64,000 nt of DNA. Origin: Cubamyces lactineus. Taxonomy: Eukaryota > Basidiomycota > Agaricomycetes > Polyporales > Polyporaceae. The stretch's first letter is position 1; each line of letters begins with the position of its first letter. Location: the NCBI GenBank assembly GCA_022376465.1, contig JACDTU010000001.1, positions 868,001-932,000 of the forward strand, given 5' to 3'. Both the position numbers and the translations under genes were made by a program. Of this stretch, positions 44,634 through 57,053 are shown one piece after another. The notes under the pieces were generated by a model, which saw only the letters and a list, made by a program, of their open reading frames with translations, did no database searches and was not told the origin of the DNA.

Positions 44634-45902
44634 ATGAGCGCTACGGAAGCTGAAACTCAAGTTGCGACTACCACCAAGAAAGTGAAAAAGCTGAAACCTG
44701 CCCGGAAACAGGTGAAGCCTGGCGAAGTGGAAAAGAAGGAGGCTCCGCAGACTGGCAAAGAGTACAGTACGTACCACCGGGCACTAGACTATTCCGAGAT
44801 GCTGACACAGCGCACAGACATTTGGTATAACAAATGGGCGGGTGGAGACCGAGAAGATAGCTATTCAAAGTACGTGCAATCGACTATGCGCTACGTTATG
44901 GCGTGCCTAAGTCCCTCTCTTGCGCAGCAAAACCAAATCACAGACACGATGCAATATCAAGCGGGACGCTGGTCTCACCCGTGCGAACACGACAGGGAAC
45001 AAGTATTGTTGCCTGTTCTTCGCACGAGGGTGCTGTCCTTACGGCTGGGAATGCGAATACCTTCATATGCTACCGGACCCCGAAACTGCCCTTCCTGATA
45101 CGTCCAAAGATTGTTTCGCCCGAGACAAATTCGCCGACTATCGGGACGACATGGGCGGTGTAGGCAGCTTCCAGAGGCAAAACCGGACGCTCTACATTGG
45201 TCGGATCAAGGAAACGGGGACAGGCGCGGAGACCGAGGAAGTCGTCCGGCGACACTTCAAGGAGTGGGGAGAAATAGAGAAGAGTAAGTGTGGCGCTTAC
45301 ATATCACCGGACGTCCCACTAAGCATGTCCGGTACGCAGTTCGGGTACTCCAATATCGAAGCGTCGCTTTCGTAACGTACAAGTCTGAACTGAACGCCCA
45401 GTTCGCGAAAGAGGCGATGGCGTGTCAGTCACTAGACAACGACGAGATCCTCAATGTCCGATGGGCAACGGAAGATCCCAACCCAACTTCGAAGGTGGCG
45501 GAGAAGCGACGACTGGAGGAGATGGGCAGAGAAGCGATCCAAGCGAAGATGGACCCTCGGATTGTCGATGCCGTACGTGCCATGCGGGCGTTGGAAGAGG
45601 GTGTCGAGGTTCAGGATGATGCGATGGACGAGGACGGTCGCGAGAGCAAACGACAAAGGCTCATAGAAGATGCTCCCCAATCCCTAGAGCCGTCGCCAGA
45701 GCCGTCACCACCACCGCAGCAACAACAACCCCAACAGACAACAGGTATTCTCAGCGCAGATGCTCTGGAAGGCTTGAAATACTTTGCGGAGATCAGGAAG
45801 AAGACCGGATTGGGTTCGGCTGCCCCACCGCCCAAAGCGGCCGCTGCGCCCCCGCCTCCTCAGGGATTGGGCCTTGCAGATTACGCCAGTGACGACGAGT
45901 GA
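44634..45902 (+). CDS. CWC2: pre-mRNA splicing factor Cwc2
   Basis: A 367-residue protein in four exons (44634-44766, 44818-44869, 44928-45283, 45340-45902). Cwc2/RBM22-type proteins bind U6 and the pre-mRNA in the NineTeen complex and link it to the spliceosome active site. Visible: EYNIWYNKWAGGDRED, then the Torus zinc-finger region with Cys in TRCNIKRDAG, YCCLFFARGCCPYGWECEYLH, then an RRM with RTLYIGRI (RNP2) and RSVAFVTYKSELNAQFAKEA (RNP1 side). The tail is Pro/Gln-rich, contains KRQRL and ends LGLADYASDDE. All zinc ligands look intact. It is tail to tail with TMA46, with about 90 nt between the stops. Confidence 0.95.
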
Positions 45903-45993
45903 TCATGTAACATTTATATGTATGTAACAATGGACACAGGAGATACCGATACATGTTGCTGCTTGTAGACGATGTTCATGAGGGAGAGGGGAC

Positions 45994-47464
45994 TCAGTCG
46001 GATCGCGTACCACCGTCAGCATCGTCCGCACCAACTTCTGAACTTGCCCCGCCAGAAAGCTGCAAGTCCCTGATACGCCTCTCCTCTGCGGCGAGATCCT
46101 CGTCTTCTTGCTCCTTCCTGTACTTCGCGAGATCCCATTCCTCTTCTTCGCCTTCGTCCTCATCCACAAACCATTCAGGATTATAGGTGAACTAGAACAG
46201 CCAAGGTAAGTCAAGCAGCCATGTGCGAAGTCCACGAATGAACGCACGAGATCTCGTCCACTCATTCCGCTGCTCTTGCCTGCAGCGTGCCGCTCGTCCT
46301 TGGACTTCTTCAGTGCCTCTTCCTCCGCCAGCTTCTTGTCCAACCGCGTCCGCTTCCATTTCGCGAATGTCTCGGGCGTTACAGGCGTGAGGTTAGGGCC
46401 CAGTTTGTGCCGCTATTTGAGGAACACAGCTAGTGAGCCGATGGTCACGCAAATTAGAGGAAATATACTAACCTCAACTTCCAAGAACTCCTCCAGACTA
46501 ATCGCATTCGCCTTCTCTGCGTCCTCAATGGCCTTCTTCTGCGACTTGAGTACGAATCCAGGCGGCAACGCATGCCTGTAATGGCATGAGTCGCCATTGG
46601 GACACTCCCAGAACCAGCCGTATCTAAATTGACGCTATCAGCATGAGCATATATGTAGCAGCAGAGCTAACGCACTTCTCCGTCTCGATAGCTTGGATGA
46701 AGTATTTGCAGACGATCTGCGAGGACACCGTATAAGGAATCAGCATGGCTGTGGTCGCGTTCGTCAGGACTTACGTCGGTGGTGGTACGGGGGTTTCCGC
46801 TCTTCGACAGAACAACCTTCCGTAGTTTCTCTTCGTCCCACTTATCCATGGTATCTGCATAGCGGTGAGTTACAAGGCCGGCGTAGACGGACTGCTACAC
46901 TCACCCGTAGCTTTGTCCTCTCGACTGTCCTCGTAAAGATTCTTCTTCTCCACCTTCCTGCCAACGTTCATATCGTGGCTAAATTTGCACTTGCTGCCCT
47001 TCTCGCACGTCCCCGCCTTGTAAAAAGCACACAGTACCGTCTTCGGGTCCACGCCGAAGGGAACCTTCTGCGTCTGCACGGGCTTGAAGAGCGCTGCCTC
47101 CTCCTTTCTCCGCTTCTCCTCCTCCATCTTCGCCTTCTCGCGCAGCGCTTTCTCCTTCTCCTTTTCGAGGGCAGCACGAGACTTGCCGGCCTGCGCTTGC
47201 TGCTTCTCAATGGCAGCAATCTGCTTTTGGACCTTCGCGGACTTGTTTTTCTGTAACCAATGATACGGTTATGCATGTCTTTCGATGACCGGAAGAGAGC
47301 TTGTGGGGAGTAATTGTACTAACGTTCTTCATACCGAAGGTCTAGACAAGACTCGTCAATCATCTCCATCAGGATAGCAACGTGTAGATGTGCTGATGAC
47401 TATGTACCTTATCATCCTTGACCTTGGAGCTCGAGCTTCCTCCTTGCGGCTTCTTCGGCGGCAT
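45994..47464 (-). CDS. TMA46: CCCH zinc-finger protein Tma46 / DRG-family regulatory protein
   Basis: A 351-residue protein in eight exons: 47408-47464, 47324-47341, 46905-47250, 46775-46854, 46676-46716, 46473-46623, 46248-46412 and 45994-46191. Orthologues (yeast Tma46, human ZC3H15/DFRP1) are ribosome-associated and stabilise the GTPase Rbg1/DRG1. It starts [13 protein letters not shown]; a 6-codon exon encodes TFGMKN. A long charged helix ([18 protein letters not shown]) precedes the first CCCH finger [19 protein letters not shown] and a second, widely spaced one (CKYFIQ...CPNGDSHCHYRH). The DFRP segment follows: [27 protein letters not shown] and [18 protein letters not shown]. Intact and highly typical. 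Confidence 0.95.
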
Positions 47465-49401
47465 GGTGAAGTATTACTGTGGTACAAGTGCGAAAGCGGA
47501 GTGATGAGACGATGCGGCGAACGAGGTACTGCCGAGATACTGCGGCGGTGACAAAGAGTCAAGCTTATACAGGCTAGTCTGTAGTAACTCCAGGAAGTGC
47601 GGCTTGCAAAAGACAGTGGCCGTCCCCAGACTCAGAGCGGGTAGAGGTGATGTCGTCGACCAAGGGTCGGTGATCAGCTAAGCGCCCGACACATTGCAGC
47701 CTGGCGACCCCGCCACAGCGCTAGAACAATTCAGACGCTGCAGGTGTCTCCCCAAAATAGGAAGTCTTCGTGGTTGGGGCTCAACGTCCGCAGTAATTTC
47801 TTCTCATAAAGAAGCTATAGGTAGGCCATTGAGAAAACTCTAACTATGTACAGATGCTCTCTACGTCTTTGCGGCCCGCTGCTGGCTAGTGATCCTTACC
47901 ACCGATGCCCAGACTCGGCGTTCGGTGCACTGACAAAAACCCGAAGTGCCCGGACACCACTTAACATCGGGATACACTAAGCACTATCGGCACATACCCA
48001 ACTTTCACCCCTCCTCCGTGTAGCTCGAGTTATTAATGTAACACCCGCTCGGACTGTAAGTGGCGTCGAGTGCAAATACTTCGGTGTTGCAGCCATCCAG
48101 CGTCCCTGTTTTTGCGAATTTGCTGTGGAATGTCACCTTCGGCATTCGATGTGGATCGGGCCAATGTAAAGAAGAAGTCCAGCATGCACATACACGTATC
48201 GCGCAGGTATCTAAGACTCCCAAATTTGAGCATTACCCGATAATCGTGACACATTTCGTACGCGCTGCGAAAACCCACAGTGTTCTCGGCGCCGCTGCTG
48301 TTCCGTAAGATCAGAGGTGTTTAACCCGTGTGCACTTGGAGGAAACGACCTCAATTCCTTGGGCATCTCAAACCCAAGACCATAACGATAGATGCGACCT
48401 TCCCGCATCCTCTGCGATGTTCACCGGTACCATCCATACTGCCACTGGCACCGGGTACCTAGTGTCTGTTGCCTGCCTGCGGACAGACTTGACGGTTAGA
48501 ACGTCACCGAGACCCGAAGCGGCCCCGCATGTAGGCCAACAGAATACCCCCTATCATAGTTCTACGACCGGGCAGCTACTCCGCGCCACGGCTTCGCATC
48601 ACGGATGCTCTGACCACCACTTCTGACGCTGTTCTCGATCGTGTCCAACGAGCGCCCACGGCGATCTATGGGTATCAAGGGCGCTTACTACAGAGCACCG
48701 GTCGGCGACGCGTCACCGTCAGACTGGAACTCGAAGTCAGAACCGAGAACAGTGTCTGAAAGTATCCCGGTGAACGATCATCGCCGCTAGGCGCACAGCA
48801 TGCCACACACCTCTCGGCTATTTCAGCCATTTTGTTGCTGTGTCGGACCCAACACGGCGCGCCTTGAATCGCATGCAGCAACAGACTCGAATGATGGCGA
48901 CTCACGGCGATGCATTGTGACATGTCCACTCGGATATGAATGGGGCCCCGGAGTTGAGACGCGCATTGTGTATAATTTGGATGTCAACCGACGGCCGAGA
49001 AGCGATACCCCGTCGCTCCGACCTCGTATCGGATCGCTCCTAACTGCAAGTCATCAAGGGGCTGTAGGCATGTCCAAGCGCATGTGGGGAACGACCAAGG
49101 AGCCGACAGAGGCGCATCAGACAAGCAAATGTTGGCGCCGGTTGAAAATGCCCAAGGACTCCGCGCGATTGTATCGTGATCATTTCCGCGTCGTGTCGTA
49201 TGTCCCCTCGATCCAAATCTGAGCATAGCATATGGAATTCGTAATCCGGGAACAGCACATTCGTACAAGCTCGCGCGCCCGTCATTCAAAACCGCGTCGT
49301 CTCGTATCCTAGCCAAACGTAAATCAGTAATAAAGTTAGTCCCTGGCGTGCGGGTCTCGCATCGGAGATACGCCTCCACATGGCGTTCGGTGGTGCCTGC
49401 T
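47465..49401. other. intergenic 1.9 kb, no gene supported
   Basis: TMA46 promoter and the 3' flank of the PalI-like gene. A minus-strand frame at 48005-48223 ends FALDATYSPSGCYINNSSYT, protein-like, but it has no signal peptide or partner exon that I can find. Nothing else. Confidence 0.4.
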
Positions 49402-50228
49402 TCAATATGTGTAAGCCAAGTGACGTGGTTGTCGCCCGAACCGTCCGCCCAAGCAGGTCCCGCAGCCGGAGTTGAGAGCGATTATTAGTGACAGAGCAGT
49501 TGCCGCTAGCGCAATCCAAATCTGGACAGAGATTCAACACATCAATGGCGAAGCCGACCGTGGCGTAGCGGGGACTTACAGAGGGACCGTAGGAGGCCGA
49601 GAAACCTTCCGCGTGGAACCGGTGCATGACAGTGGTGAAGAGATACATCGTGACAGCAAAGGCGCCCGCAGATGCGAGGAATGCGAGAGTCGAGAACAGC
49701 GCGAACATCACAAAGAGGAATCCCCCATCCCTGCGATGGCACATCAAGGGTATGAGAGTGAGTAAGCCAAGGAGGGTGAGACCGGCAGCTGATATCCAAC
49801 TTCAGCTGGAAAGAATTCCTCATATAATAGGCCCCACGCTACTCACCGATGGGATACAAAACCAATACCGTAGTAAGGCGATCGACCATTTCTGGTTCGT
49901 GTCTATAACCAATTCTATACCATGAAACATATTAGCATAGTCCGGGGTGTAGAGTGTACCGACACGACTCGCTGTTTGGGTGTACATGTGCCAAGAAGGT
50001 CAAAGCAGAAGCCCAGTAGTCCAAATTCGACGCCGCCCTCGGCGTTCGTACGCAGGAAGTACAGGGCTTTGATGAACGGTGTGGAGAACGTCACAAGTAC
50101 TCTGATCACGTTGCGTCTAGTGGTCAGCTCCGATACGCGGCAGTAACGCACAACTGGTGATTCGGGGCTTACAGTAACGCCAGTTCAACCGCACTGGTCA
50201 TGAACATGAGAATTGCAGGGCTACACAT
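49402..50228 (-). CDS. PalI/Rim9-like four-TM membrane protein
   Basis: A 196-residue protein in five short exons (50173-50228, 49964-50101, 49847-49914, 49580-49788, 49402-49521), invisible as one frame. Four hydrophobic spans: AILMFMTSAVELALLVLVTF; RLTTVLVLYPIAAGLTLLGL; FLFVMFALFSTLAFLASAGA running into AFAVTMYLFTTV; and IWIALAATALSLIIAL. The first loop has GVEFGLLGFC followed by a second Cys, the GxFGxxGxC pattern of the SUR7/PalI family. PalI/Rim9 helps sense ambient pH at the plasma membrane in ascomycetes; other family members organise eisosomes. The exon 2 to exon 3 junction uses the only phase that restores frame, and CTAAT fits a branch point in that intron. The true start may be slightly upstream. 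Function by family only. Confidence 0.72.
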
Positions 50229-51110
50229 GTTGTACACCTTTCTCGCATGCCCTCGAGCTCGTTGACGACTTTGAAAAGCGGGAGCCTAGTATGCAACGAG
50301 TCTCTTGTCCAAAACGCGTGAGGTAAATGCTTGAATAGCCTCCGTTTTGTCAATAGATCACAGTGCTTCGGGTTAAAATGTTCTCGTGTGCGCTGTGGTT
50401 AGAACATCACCCCGAGCACACTAGGCAGCGGCTGTAAGGAAGCACAAGGCAACTAGCAAGGACGCGGACCATCGCCGTGCCACAAGAGTTCAACCAACTT
50501 GAACGCTCGGGAAAGTAAGCGCGGGCCGGTTGATCAACAACTGCGCATTCGGGCCGATTGTTCCGTCGGAAAGCCTTTTTGGGAACGACGTCAGACGAAC
50601 GCTCACCAAGTCGATGCGAGGAGTTTGTGGCACATCGAGTCTTAGTCTCTTCTCAATCGCAGCCACACCTTTCTCATGCTTCGCTATATGACGGCGTCAT
50701 CAAACCACGGCATCAGATCAATTCGACGAAACCTCCCCAAGAGCTCTCCAACGGCAGGAACCCACTGTATCATGACTTCGTTACATAGTCACCTTCGGGA
50801 CATTTCGTGCGCAGCGAAATCTGCAAGGGACCATTGGACAAGCTAAGTTAGCATCCACAGTCTAGTCGCAAGCCTCCTTGGATAGCCGAGCGCGTACCCA
50901 CATTCTACATGTCCTTATGTTATTCGCCTGGGGACCTGTAATCTGGTGTCAAGTGACCAACTGCCGGCAACTCAATTGCCCGAGTCTTCCTGTGCATATA
51001 TATGTAGTGAGTATCACGTACTAAGTTTCCCTCCAACTGCTCCCCCGAGCATTCTTGGTCGAGCTCCTGAGTCTACTCGACGACGCAGTGCTGGTATACT
51101 CGAGTACGAC
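50229..51110. other. divergent promoter between PalI-like and enoyl-CoA genes
   Basis: About 880 nt. Short, unconvincing open frames only. Confidence 0.45.
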
Positions 51111-52361
51111 ATGTCGCTCCCAGACTACGCGAACGTAGGATTCACTAGTATCAATGTTCAACTCGACGGCGCAGTCGCGGTCGTCACTCTCGCACGCACC
51201 AAACAGTAAGCTCACGTCGAACCGTCGGAAACTCGATGCTCATGCGCGAGTAGACGGAACACCTTCGTGCATAGTCTGGCCGAAGATCTCATCAAGGCTT
51301 ACGACCTGCTCGACAAGGATGAGCGTGTTCGCGTGGTTGTGTTGACTGCCGAGCCTAATGCCCCTGCCTTTTGCTCTGGCGTGAGTCGCTCTAGGGTCTA
51401 CTTGCATCCATTCGAAAGCAAACCACTGACGCTTTCGCACAATGCAGGCCAATCATAACGGCGGCTGGGAAAGGATCCTCGAAGAGGAGTCCGAGAAAGA
51501 AGGCGAACATGGTACGCCTGAATACACTGCGTTGGACTATATATTCTAGGCTGAGTATCCCTCGCGCTAGCTCATAGAGACTCGGGGGGCCAAGTTACAA
51601 TGGCCATATTCCGTTGCAGGAAGATCACTATCGTTGCAGTGAATGGACATGCGGTAAGCCAATATTCTGACGTGCTGTGCGACGATGTCTCATGGTTACC
51701 CCAATCATTTGATTAGGTCGGAGTAGGAGTCACCGGGCTTCAACTTCCCTGCGACATTCGTTTCGCTTGGGTTGGTGCTAAGCTGGCTTTCCCGTTTGTT
51801 CGTCGTGGCATCGCCCCCGAAGGTACGTGTGAGCGCTACATAAGAGACGGGACGCTGAACCAGCGCACCTGCAGCTTGTTCGAGTTACCTGCTGCCGAGG
51901 CTCATTGGCCATTCTCGCGCTATGTCGCTCTTCATCACCGGAGCGACCGTCACGCCGGACTCGCCCCTTTTGTCCGGGTTGTATCACGCCATTCTGCCCA
52001 CGCGCGAGGAAGTCTTTCCAGCGGCGCTCGCGCTCGCGAAAGACCTTGCTGTGAACACCTCGCAAACCGCCATAGCAGTGACAAAGGCACTCGTGTGGCG
52101 CGGGTACGACAATATCGAGGAGCAGCACATCGTCGATTCCCGCGCAATCCGCATCCTGGCGCGCTCGCCGGACGCTGAAGAAGGCGCGACTGCATTCAAG
52201 CAGCGCCGCGCGCCAAGATTTGCGGACCAGCTCTCGAGGTTGGCGCCTTGGATGCCTTGGGTGAGTCATACTATGACATGACTGTGGACTGCGCTCATTG
52301 ACTTCGGGCGATAACTTAGTGGAGGGAGATCAACGTCAACCACCGTAAGAGTAAGCTCTGA
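51111..52361 (+). CDS. peroxisomal enoyl-CoA hydratase/isomerase family protein
   Basis: A 300-residue crotonase-fold protein in seven exons: 51111-51205, 51254-51380, 51448-51511, 51571-51653, 51717-51822, 51875-52260 and 52320-52361. It begins MSLPDYANVGFTSINVQLDG, then RTKQRNTFVHSLAEDLIKAY, VVLTAEPNAPAFCSGANHN (first oxyanion-hole peptide), IVAVNGHAVGVGVTGLQLPC (second) and AKLAFPFVRRGIAPEACSSY, the expected order for the family. The last exon ends HRKSKL, a canonical PTS1, so it should act in peroxisomal beta-oxidation as a hydratase or delta3-delta2 isomerase. In the third core motif the usual acidic catalytic residue is near RRGIAPEA. Exact reaction cannot be decided. Confidence 0.93.
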
Positions 52362-52753
52362 AGGCCTGCCAGTGCCGCCTCGCAGACGAGGTTTCCAAGG
52401 TGACTGTACTAGAATACTCGAACCTCGTCTTGCTGTTTTGCCCAGTATCCGAATCATCATCGTCAGTCTACTTGAGTATCTCGAACACTCTGAAGTTCGT
52501 TTTCACCCACCATCGGGATATGCTTGGTATCGCAACACATAAATGTTGCGCAGTTATCCGAAGTACTCAGCGATCTCGTGACCGTAGAAGTCACCTGCGG
52601 CGCCCAGGACTGCGGGCGCCAAACAACTCTACTTAGCAAACGACCCATGGAGGCTTCGCGCTTAACCAGAATCTATCCTGCAGCCTTGCAGCCTGCTACC
52701 CTACTACCCGGCCTAGGTTGCCCATCCCTGTCTGGCTGTTAGCATCGCAACAT
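52362..52753. other. intergenic before cytochrome b5 gene
   Basis: About 390 nt, probably the promoter of the downstream gene. An in-frame ATG-less extension of that gene's first exon reaches back to 52718. Confidence 0.45.
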
Positions 52754-53601
52754 ATGGCATCCTACCTTCGAGCTTGGTTATATGGCCAAGGCGTTGGTGA
52801 AGACGTAGTCTCAACCCCAAGCCCAGACGTACCCTCGATCGCTACTCCAGACGTACCTTCTATCGTAGAGAGTGCTCCTCAAGAGGAAGATGACGATGGC
52901 ACGGAGACTGTTCACGGGAACGATGATGATGATGACACCCCACCTATGTTCCCAGCCCTGAACAGCGCACAGCGAGCATCTTCGACGTTACAAGCAAACG
53001 TCGTTCCTCGAATACTGAGTGACGCTCAGCGTATGCCACCGCCTCCCATCCCTTCACTAGCGGCACGTCGTCCCGGAGTCTCAGTAGGATCTCAGTCCAC
53101 CACGTCTGCTCTTGCACCCCCTCCGACGACTACAAAGCCCCCTCCACAGTTGGCCAGGAAGGGGAAGGTGGCACTTGCACCCGGACACGGTCCCCTCGAC
53201 TGGGCGAACCTAAAGAAGTCTGGGCAGGATCTCAGGGTGCGTGCGACACGGCATGATGCATGGTGTATGGCTTATGACAGCTGCAGGGAACGGATACGCT
53301 ATTGCGCGTCACTCCTTCCATGCTGAAAGAACACCGAACACGGGACGATGCATGGACATGCATTAACGGCAAAGTGTACAACATTACACACTACCTGCCA
53401 TATCATCCGGGCGGAGAAAAGGAGCTCATGCGAGCAGCTGGACGAGATGGCTCAAAGCTATTCGGTACTTCTTCCCCCATTCCTGCACACCAGCACGGCG
53501 TACTGATTATCCCGTGCGCAGCTTACACGCATGCCTGGGTCAACATTGAATACATGTTAGACGGATGTCTTGTGGGCTTCATGGTGGCAGAATCAAGTTA
53601 A
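52754..53601 (+). CDS. cytochrome b5-domain protein with disordered N-terminus
   Basis: A 246-residue protein in three exons (52754-53236, 53287-53464, 53522-53601). Residues 1-150 are disordered and acidic then Pro-rich (EEDDDGTETVHGNDDDDDTP, PPPTTTKPPPQLARKGK). LDWANLKKSGQDLRGTDTLL leads into a cytochrome b5 fold: MLKEHRTRDDAWTCINGKVY, NITHYLPYHPGGEKELMRAA, GRDGSKLFAYTHAWVNIEYM. Both haem ligands are present, His in HPGG and His in THAWVN. There is no membrane anchor or reductase domain, so it resembles soluble b5-like proteins such as yeast Irc21 or the N-terminal part of Ncb5or. Redox partner unknown. Confidence 0.9.
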
Positions 53602-54077
53602 GAGCGATGTTACTAGACCGGCACCACTACTGTTGGATCCATCCCAGTCCAGAAGCTTGTTCTTCGGTACATTGGGTGAAGGCGTGGTGGACGTTCCTCT
53701 AATCTATCTAGAAGTAGTTTCTGCAGCATCCCCTTTACGACGCAATGATATATGTCATTTGCACCACGGATATGAGCACCCGAGACCACAATGTCGGTCC
53801 ACACGTCTTAAGATGTTCGTTCACGTCCACCAGCCGTTGAGTGCTCAGGTACCGACAATCATACTGCTGGGGGTACCGGACCGGGCCCTGGGCTCCGCTG
53901 CGCCAGCGCTCAAATTCAAAAGACAAGCAGCCGCTATGGCGTCGATTTCTAAAGACGCTTCTCTCCTCCGCACCACTACCATCCCCTCGCGAGTGTCGCT
54001 ACTGATTCTTGCAGACCTGTTCTCCACTACGCGCACATTGGCAGTAGAACAGCAAGGCGGTATCCACGGACGTACGG
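53602..54077. other. intergenic before the 767-residue gene
   Basis: About 480 nt. It stays open in one frame but without family features; I treat it as promoter and 5' UTR. A small upstream exon of the next gene cannot be excluded. Confidence 0.4.
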
Positions 54078-56553
54078 ATGGCGTTACAACCCACCCAGGC
54101 TTCACCTGGCCCCTTCACCTCACCGAAGAAACACGGCAGTCCGTCATCGCATAGCCAAACTCCACATGACAAGGGCAAGAAACCGCTCCACCAGAATCGG
54201 TCTTGGGTCCGAGGAAGAGACCCGGAGCCTACGGATGACTCCCCGAATGGCTCGGAGAGTGGACGCCCATCTCTGCTCAGCCGCCTCAAGCTGGAGTCAA
54301 CGTCTTTGCTCAAGAGAATTGCACCCGCTGGAGAAGAACCAGTCGCAAATAGCTTGGCAGATCGACTCACGGATCCTCCCGGGGCGGAGGAAGGCGAAGG
54401 TGAGGTTACAGACGTTGAGGACGTGGAAATGCGCGAGGAGGGACCATCCACTTCTCCGAGGAAGGTGCAAGTGAAACTTGAAGAAACCATGGAAACGCTA
54501 CCATCACCGACAACAGCAAGACGTGTGGGCAAGGCAAGAGGACAACGTTCGACGATTGATGTGGTGAGTAGGTGACACTACTTTGCGAAGACCGAGCTTG
54601 ACCCCGATCTCTAGTTTGGAGAGCCGACGGTACCTGCAGCAACCCCTCAAGTATCGAAAGCTCCGGATGCACGCGTAAAACAAGAGAAGAACCCTCCGCC
54701 TGATCCAAGATCCGCTCTCGTGAACGACACTGTAGTTGACGCTCTGCTCGCTACAATCCTGCCGTCAAACGGAACGGCTGTACTCCACTCTTCTCCTGAA
54801 CCAATGGCGGCACCCTGTCATTCTGACGCGACCGAAACAACGTCTGATCGGGAAAGAGAAGAAGCCATGGCTGTCGACCGCGATACTGCGTCCTCGGGAC
54901 CGTCCTCGAGAACGATCTCTGCTCCTTCAATAAACCCGGCAGTACTGGAGCAATGCCGCAACCTCCTCATACCCGGCATTGTCCGCCTCGCTATGCGACG
55001 AAACCCGGGACTTGACGAAGAGACTGCTAAGAAGCGTGCCCTCGCTCGCCTTTCAGATGAACAGTGTATTGAGTTCCTCCAGTTGGCTAAGCGGATGCGG
55101 ACGGAGATGCGAGATGAGAGTAGCCCCTCGTCGAGTCGGGCAACACCGCCTTCGAAGGGGATTCGTTCAGAAGCGAAGAGGACGAGAGACGGGGAGGAAG
55201 GGGATGAGTCTGGCCCGCCTGCGCTGAAAAGGCAACGACAACATACACCCAATAAGGCTCATGAAGATCGACCAGGCGAGGATACCGCTACTGCCAATCT
55301 GCGTTCTACTCCGAGACCCAACAACGTCGCAGCTACCCTACCTAATCAGGTAGCAAGCCCTGCTCTTGAGACCAGGAACGTGTTTTCGCATCCCGTGGGG
55401 GTCTCGGTCTCGTCGCGCGAGAGCTCCGCGACACCTATGTCTGTAGCAGCTGTGCCATCCCGCTCTCCTTCGCTTCATAACCGACGTGCGAGTGTAGTGT
55501 CTGCCGACGGTAATTCTAGGGACGGGCACACACTACTGTCGTCAGATTCGGACCTGTCGTTCGCTAGAAGTCCAGCACCATCTGGACGCGTCGGAAGCGC
55601 GGAGACCAACTTGCCATCTACCACTACGTCCCACTCTGCTACCACCTTGGTTCCCTCTCCTTCACATTCCCCTACGCCTGCCGACGTCCCGAACACGTTC
55701 TCCTCGAGATCAGCAGATGCGTCACAACGCAGATCGGTCACACTCACGCCGAATACAACTACCCAGGAGCAGCTGTCAATGGTACAGGGCCCTTCCGAGG
55801 ATCTAATACAATCCCAGCAGGATATGCAAGACCACTCGCAGCAAGAGGAGCCGTCCACCCTCGTTCCCGCGTTGTGGGCTGCGGTCATCGGGAGAGCGTC
55901 GCCTGATGTCGAAGTTATTCAATTCTTTGTCGACAACGCCACAGCTGATGCTGCTCGACATTGGGCGCGCCGGAAGGAAAATTTCAGGTTGGTTATCATC
56001 TGTGCACAACCAGTTCTATGTCTCGATCATCGTCTCACGAACGCGCAGCTTCGAGCACAGACACGTCAAAGTGCACCTGCTCTGCCTGTCTGCCGCCGTC
56101 GTGTCCGAGTTTTACCAGAACCTCGCCGCTACCGCTACTCGAGAGGAGATTGTCTCTGCTATGTGGAATATGAAGACGGAATGGCCGACACGGGGGACGC
56201 TCATCGTTGAGCCGACCTCCGACACTGCACAGAACCCTTGGATTCCTGTACGTATGCGCTCAGCAGCACGGCCAGTCCCCGCTGATTAGCATGCGCCGTC
56301 ACACTAGGATCAGGACTCGGGCCCCTTGGACATTACACATGCCATTGCGCCGGGCTTGAACACATTTCGACTGATCCAGCTTGCAGACATGTCCAGCAAA
56401 CTCTTTGTGTTCCACGCCACCGAGCCCTCCGCCGAAGAGCGCCGGACGGTGGGTCGCGAGACCATCGCAGTCGTGCGGACGATCGCGAAGCTGATGCCGC
56501 AGAGCCCCAAGAAACACGATTCACTGGCGACTCGAACGCACCTCGTCGTTTGA
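54078..56553 (+). CDS. 767-residue low-complexity protein with unrecognised C-terminal domain
   Basis: Four exons (54078-54563, 54615-55987, 56049-56247, 56308-56553). Residues 1-610 are mostly disordered, rich in Ser/Thr/Pro with SP sites and NLS-like PALKRQRQ. Two ordered stretches stand out: PAVLEQCRNLLIPGIVRLAM with DEETAKKRALARLSDEQCIE (helical), and the C-terminal domain. That domain contains HRHVKVHLLCLSAAVVSEFY, TLIVEPTSDTAQNPWIP and, after an intron, LDITHAIAPGLNTFRLIQLA followed by DMSSKLFVFHATEPS. The last part recalls the beta-strand pattern of PINIT-type domains in SUMO ligases, but I cannot confirm it. The same domain with an intron at the same place occurs in the next, convergent gene. 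Probably nuclear; function unknown. Confidence 0.85.
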
Positions 56554-57053
56554 CTTTGGCAAGGGCTCGGATGTGGCATCCTCGCAGCACGGCGCAAGGA
56601 TTCGACCCTGACAATTCGCGGCCTCGCAATGCATGGGTGCATCCTTGTTCATAATCTCGACTTCGTCGGGAGGCGAAGGCAGCTTTACTCCACAACCAAA
56701 AGATGGCTTTTCACAATCACTTGGCTGGAGGTCAGGATGTCACGGAGGGTTCAGATAGCTATCTCATCGCGTCCCGTAGCGGGCGCCTTCACGCAAACGG
56801 ACATCTACGAATGCATTCCAATTGTAGACAACAGCAATTTCATCGCATCGACAGCATGTATCCAACACGGCATTACTTATAGTACAATATTTACTGCGTC
56901 ATTCTCACCGAGCGAATCTAATGCACATACGCCCACTACTACGGCAACCGTGCCTCGAATAGGAACTTCGAGGAGCGCCAACGCGCACGGACAGACGACA
57001 ATGACAACGCAACACGACCTCTGTCAGACGGGGGCGCGTGCATCCCACACTGG
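56554..57053. other. convergent 3' flanks between paralogous genes
   Basis: About 500 nt between two tail-to-tail genes sharing a domain. No gene seen. Confidence 0.45.

Noticed and set aside
48005..48223. Minus-strand frame ending FALDATYSPSGCYINNSSYT
   Set aside because: No signal peptide, convincing start or partner exon; evidence too thin for a gene call.
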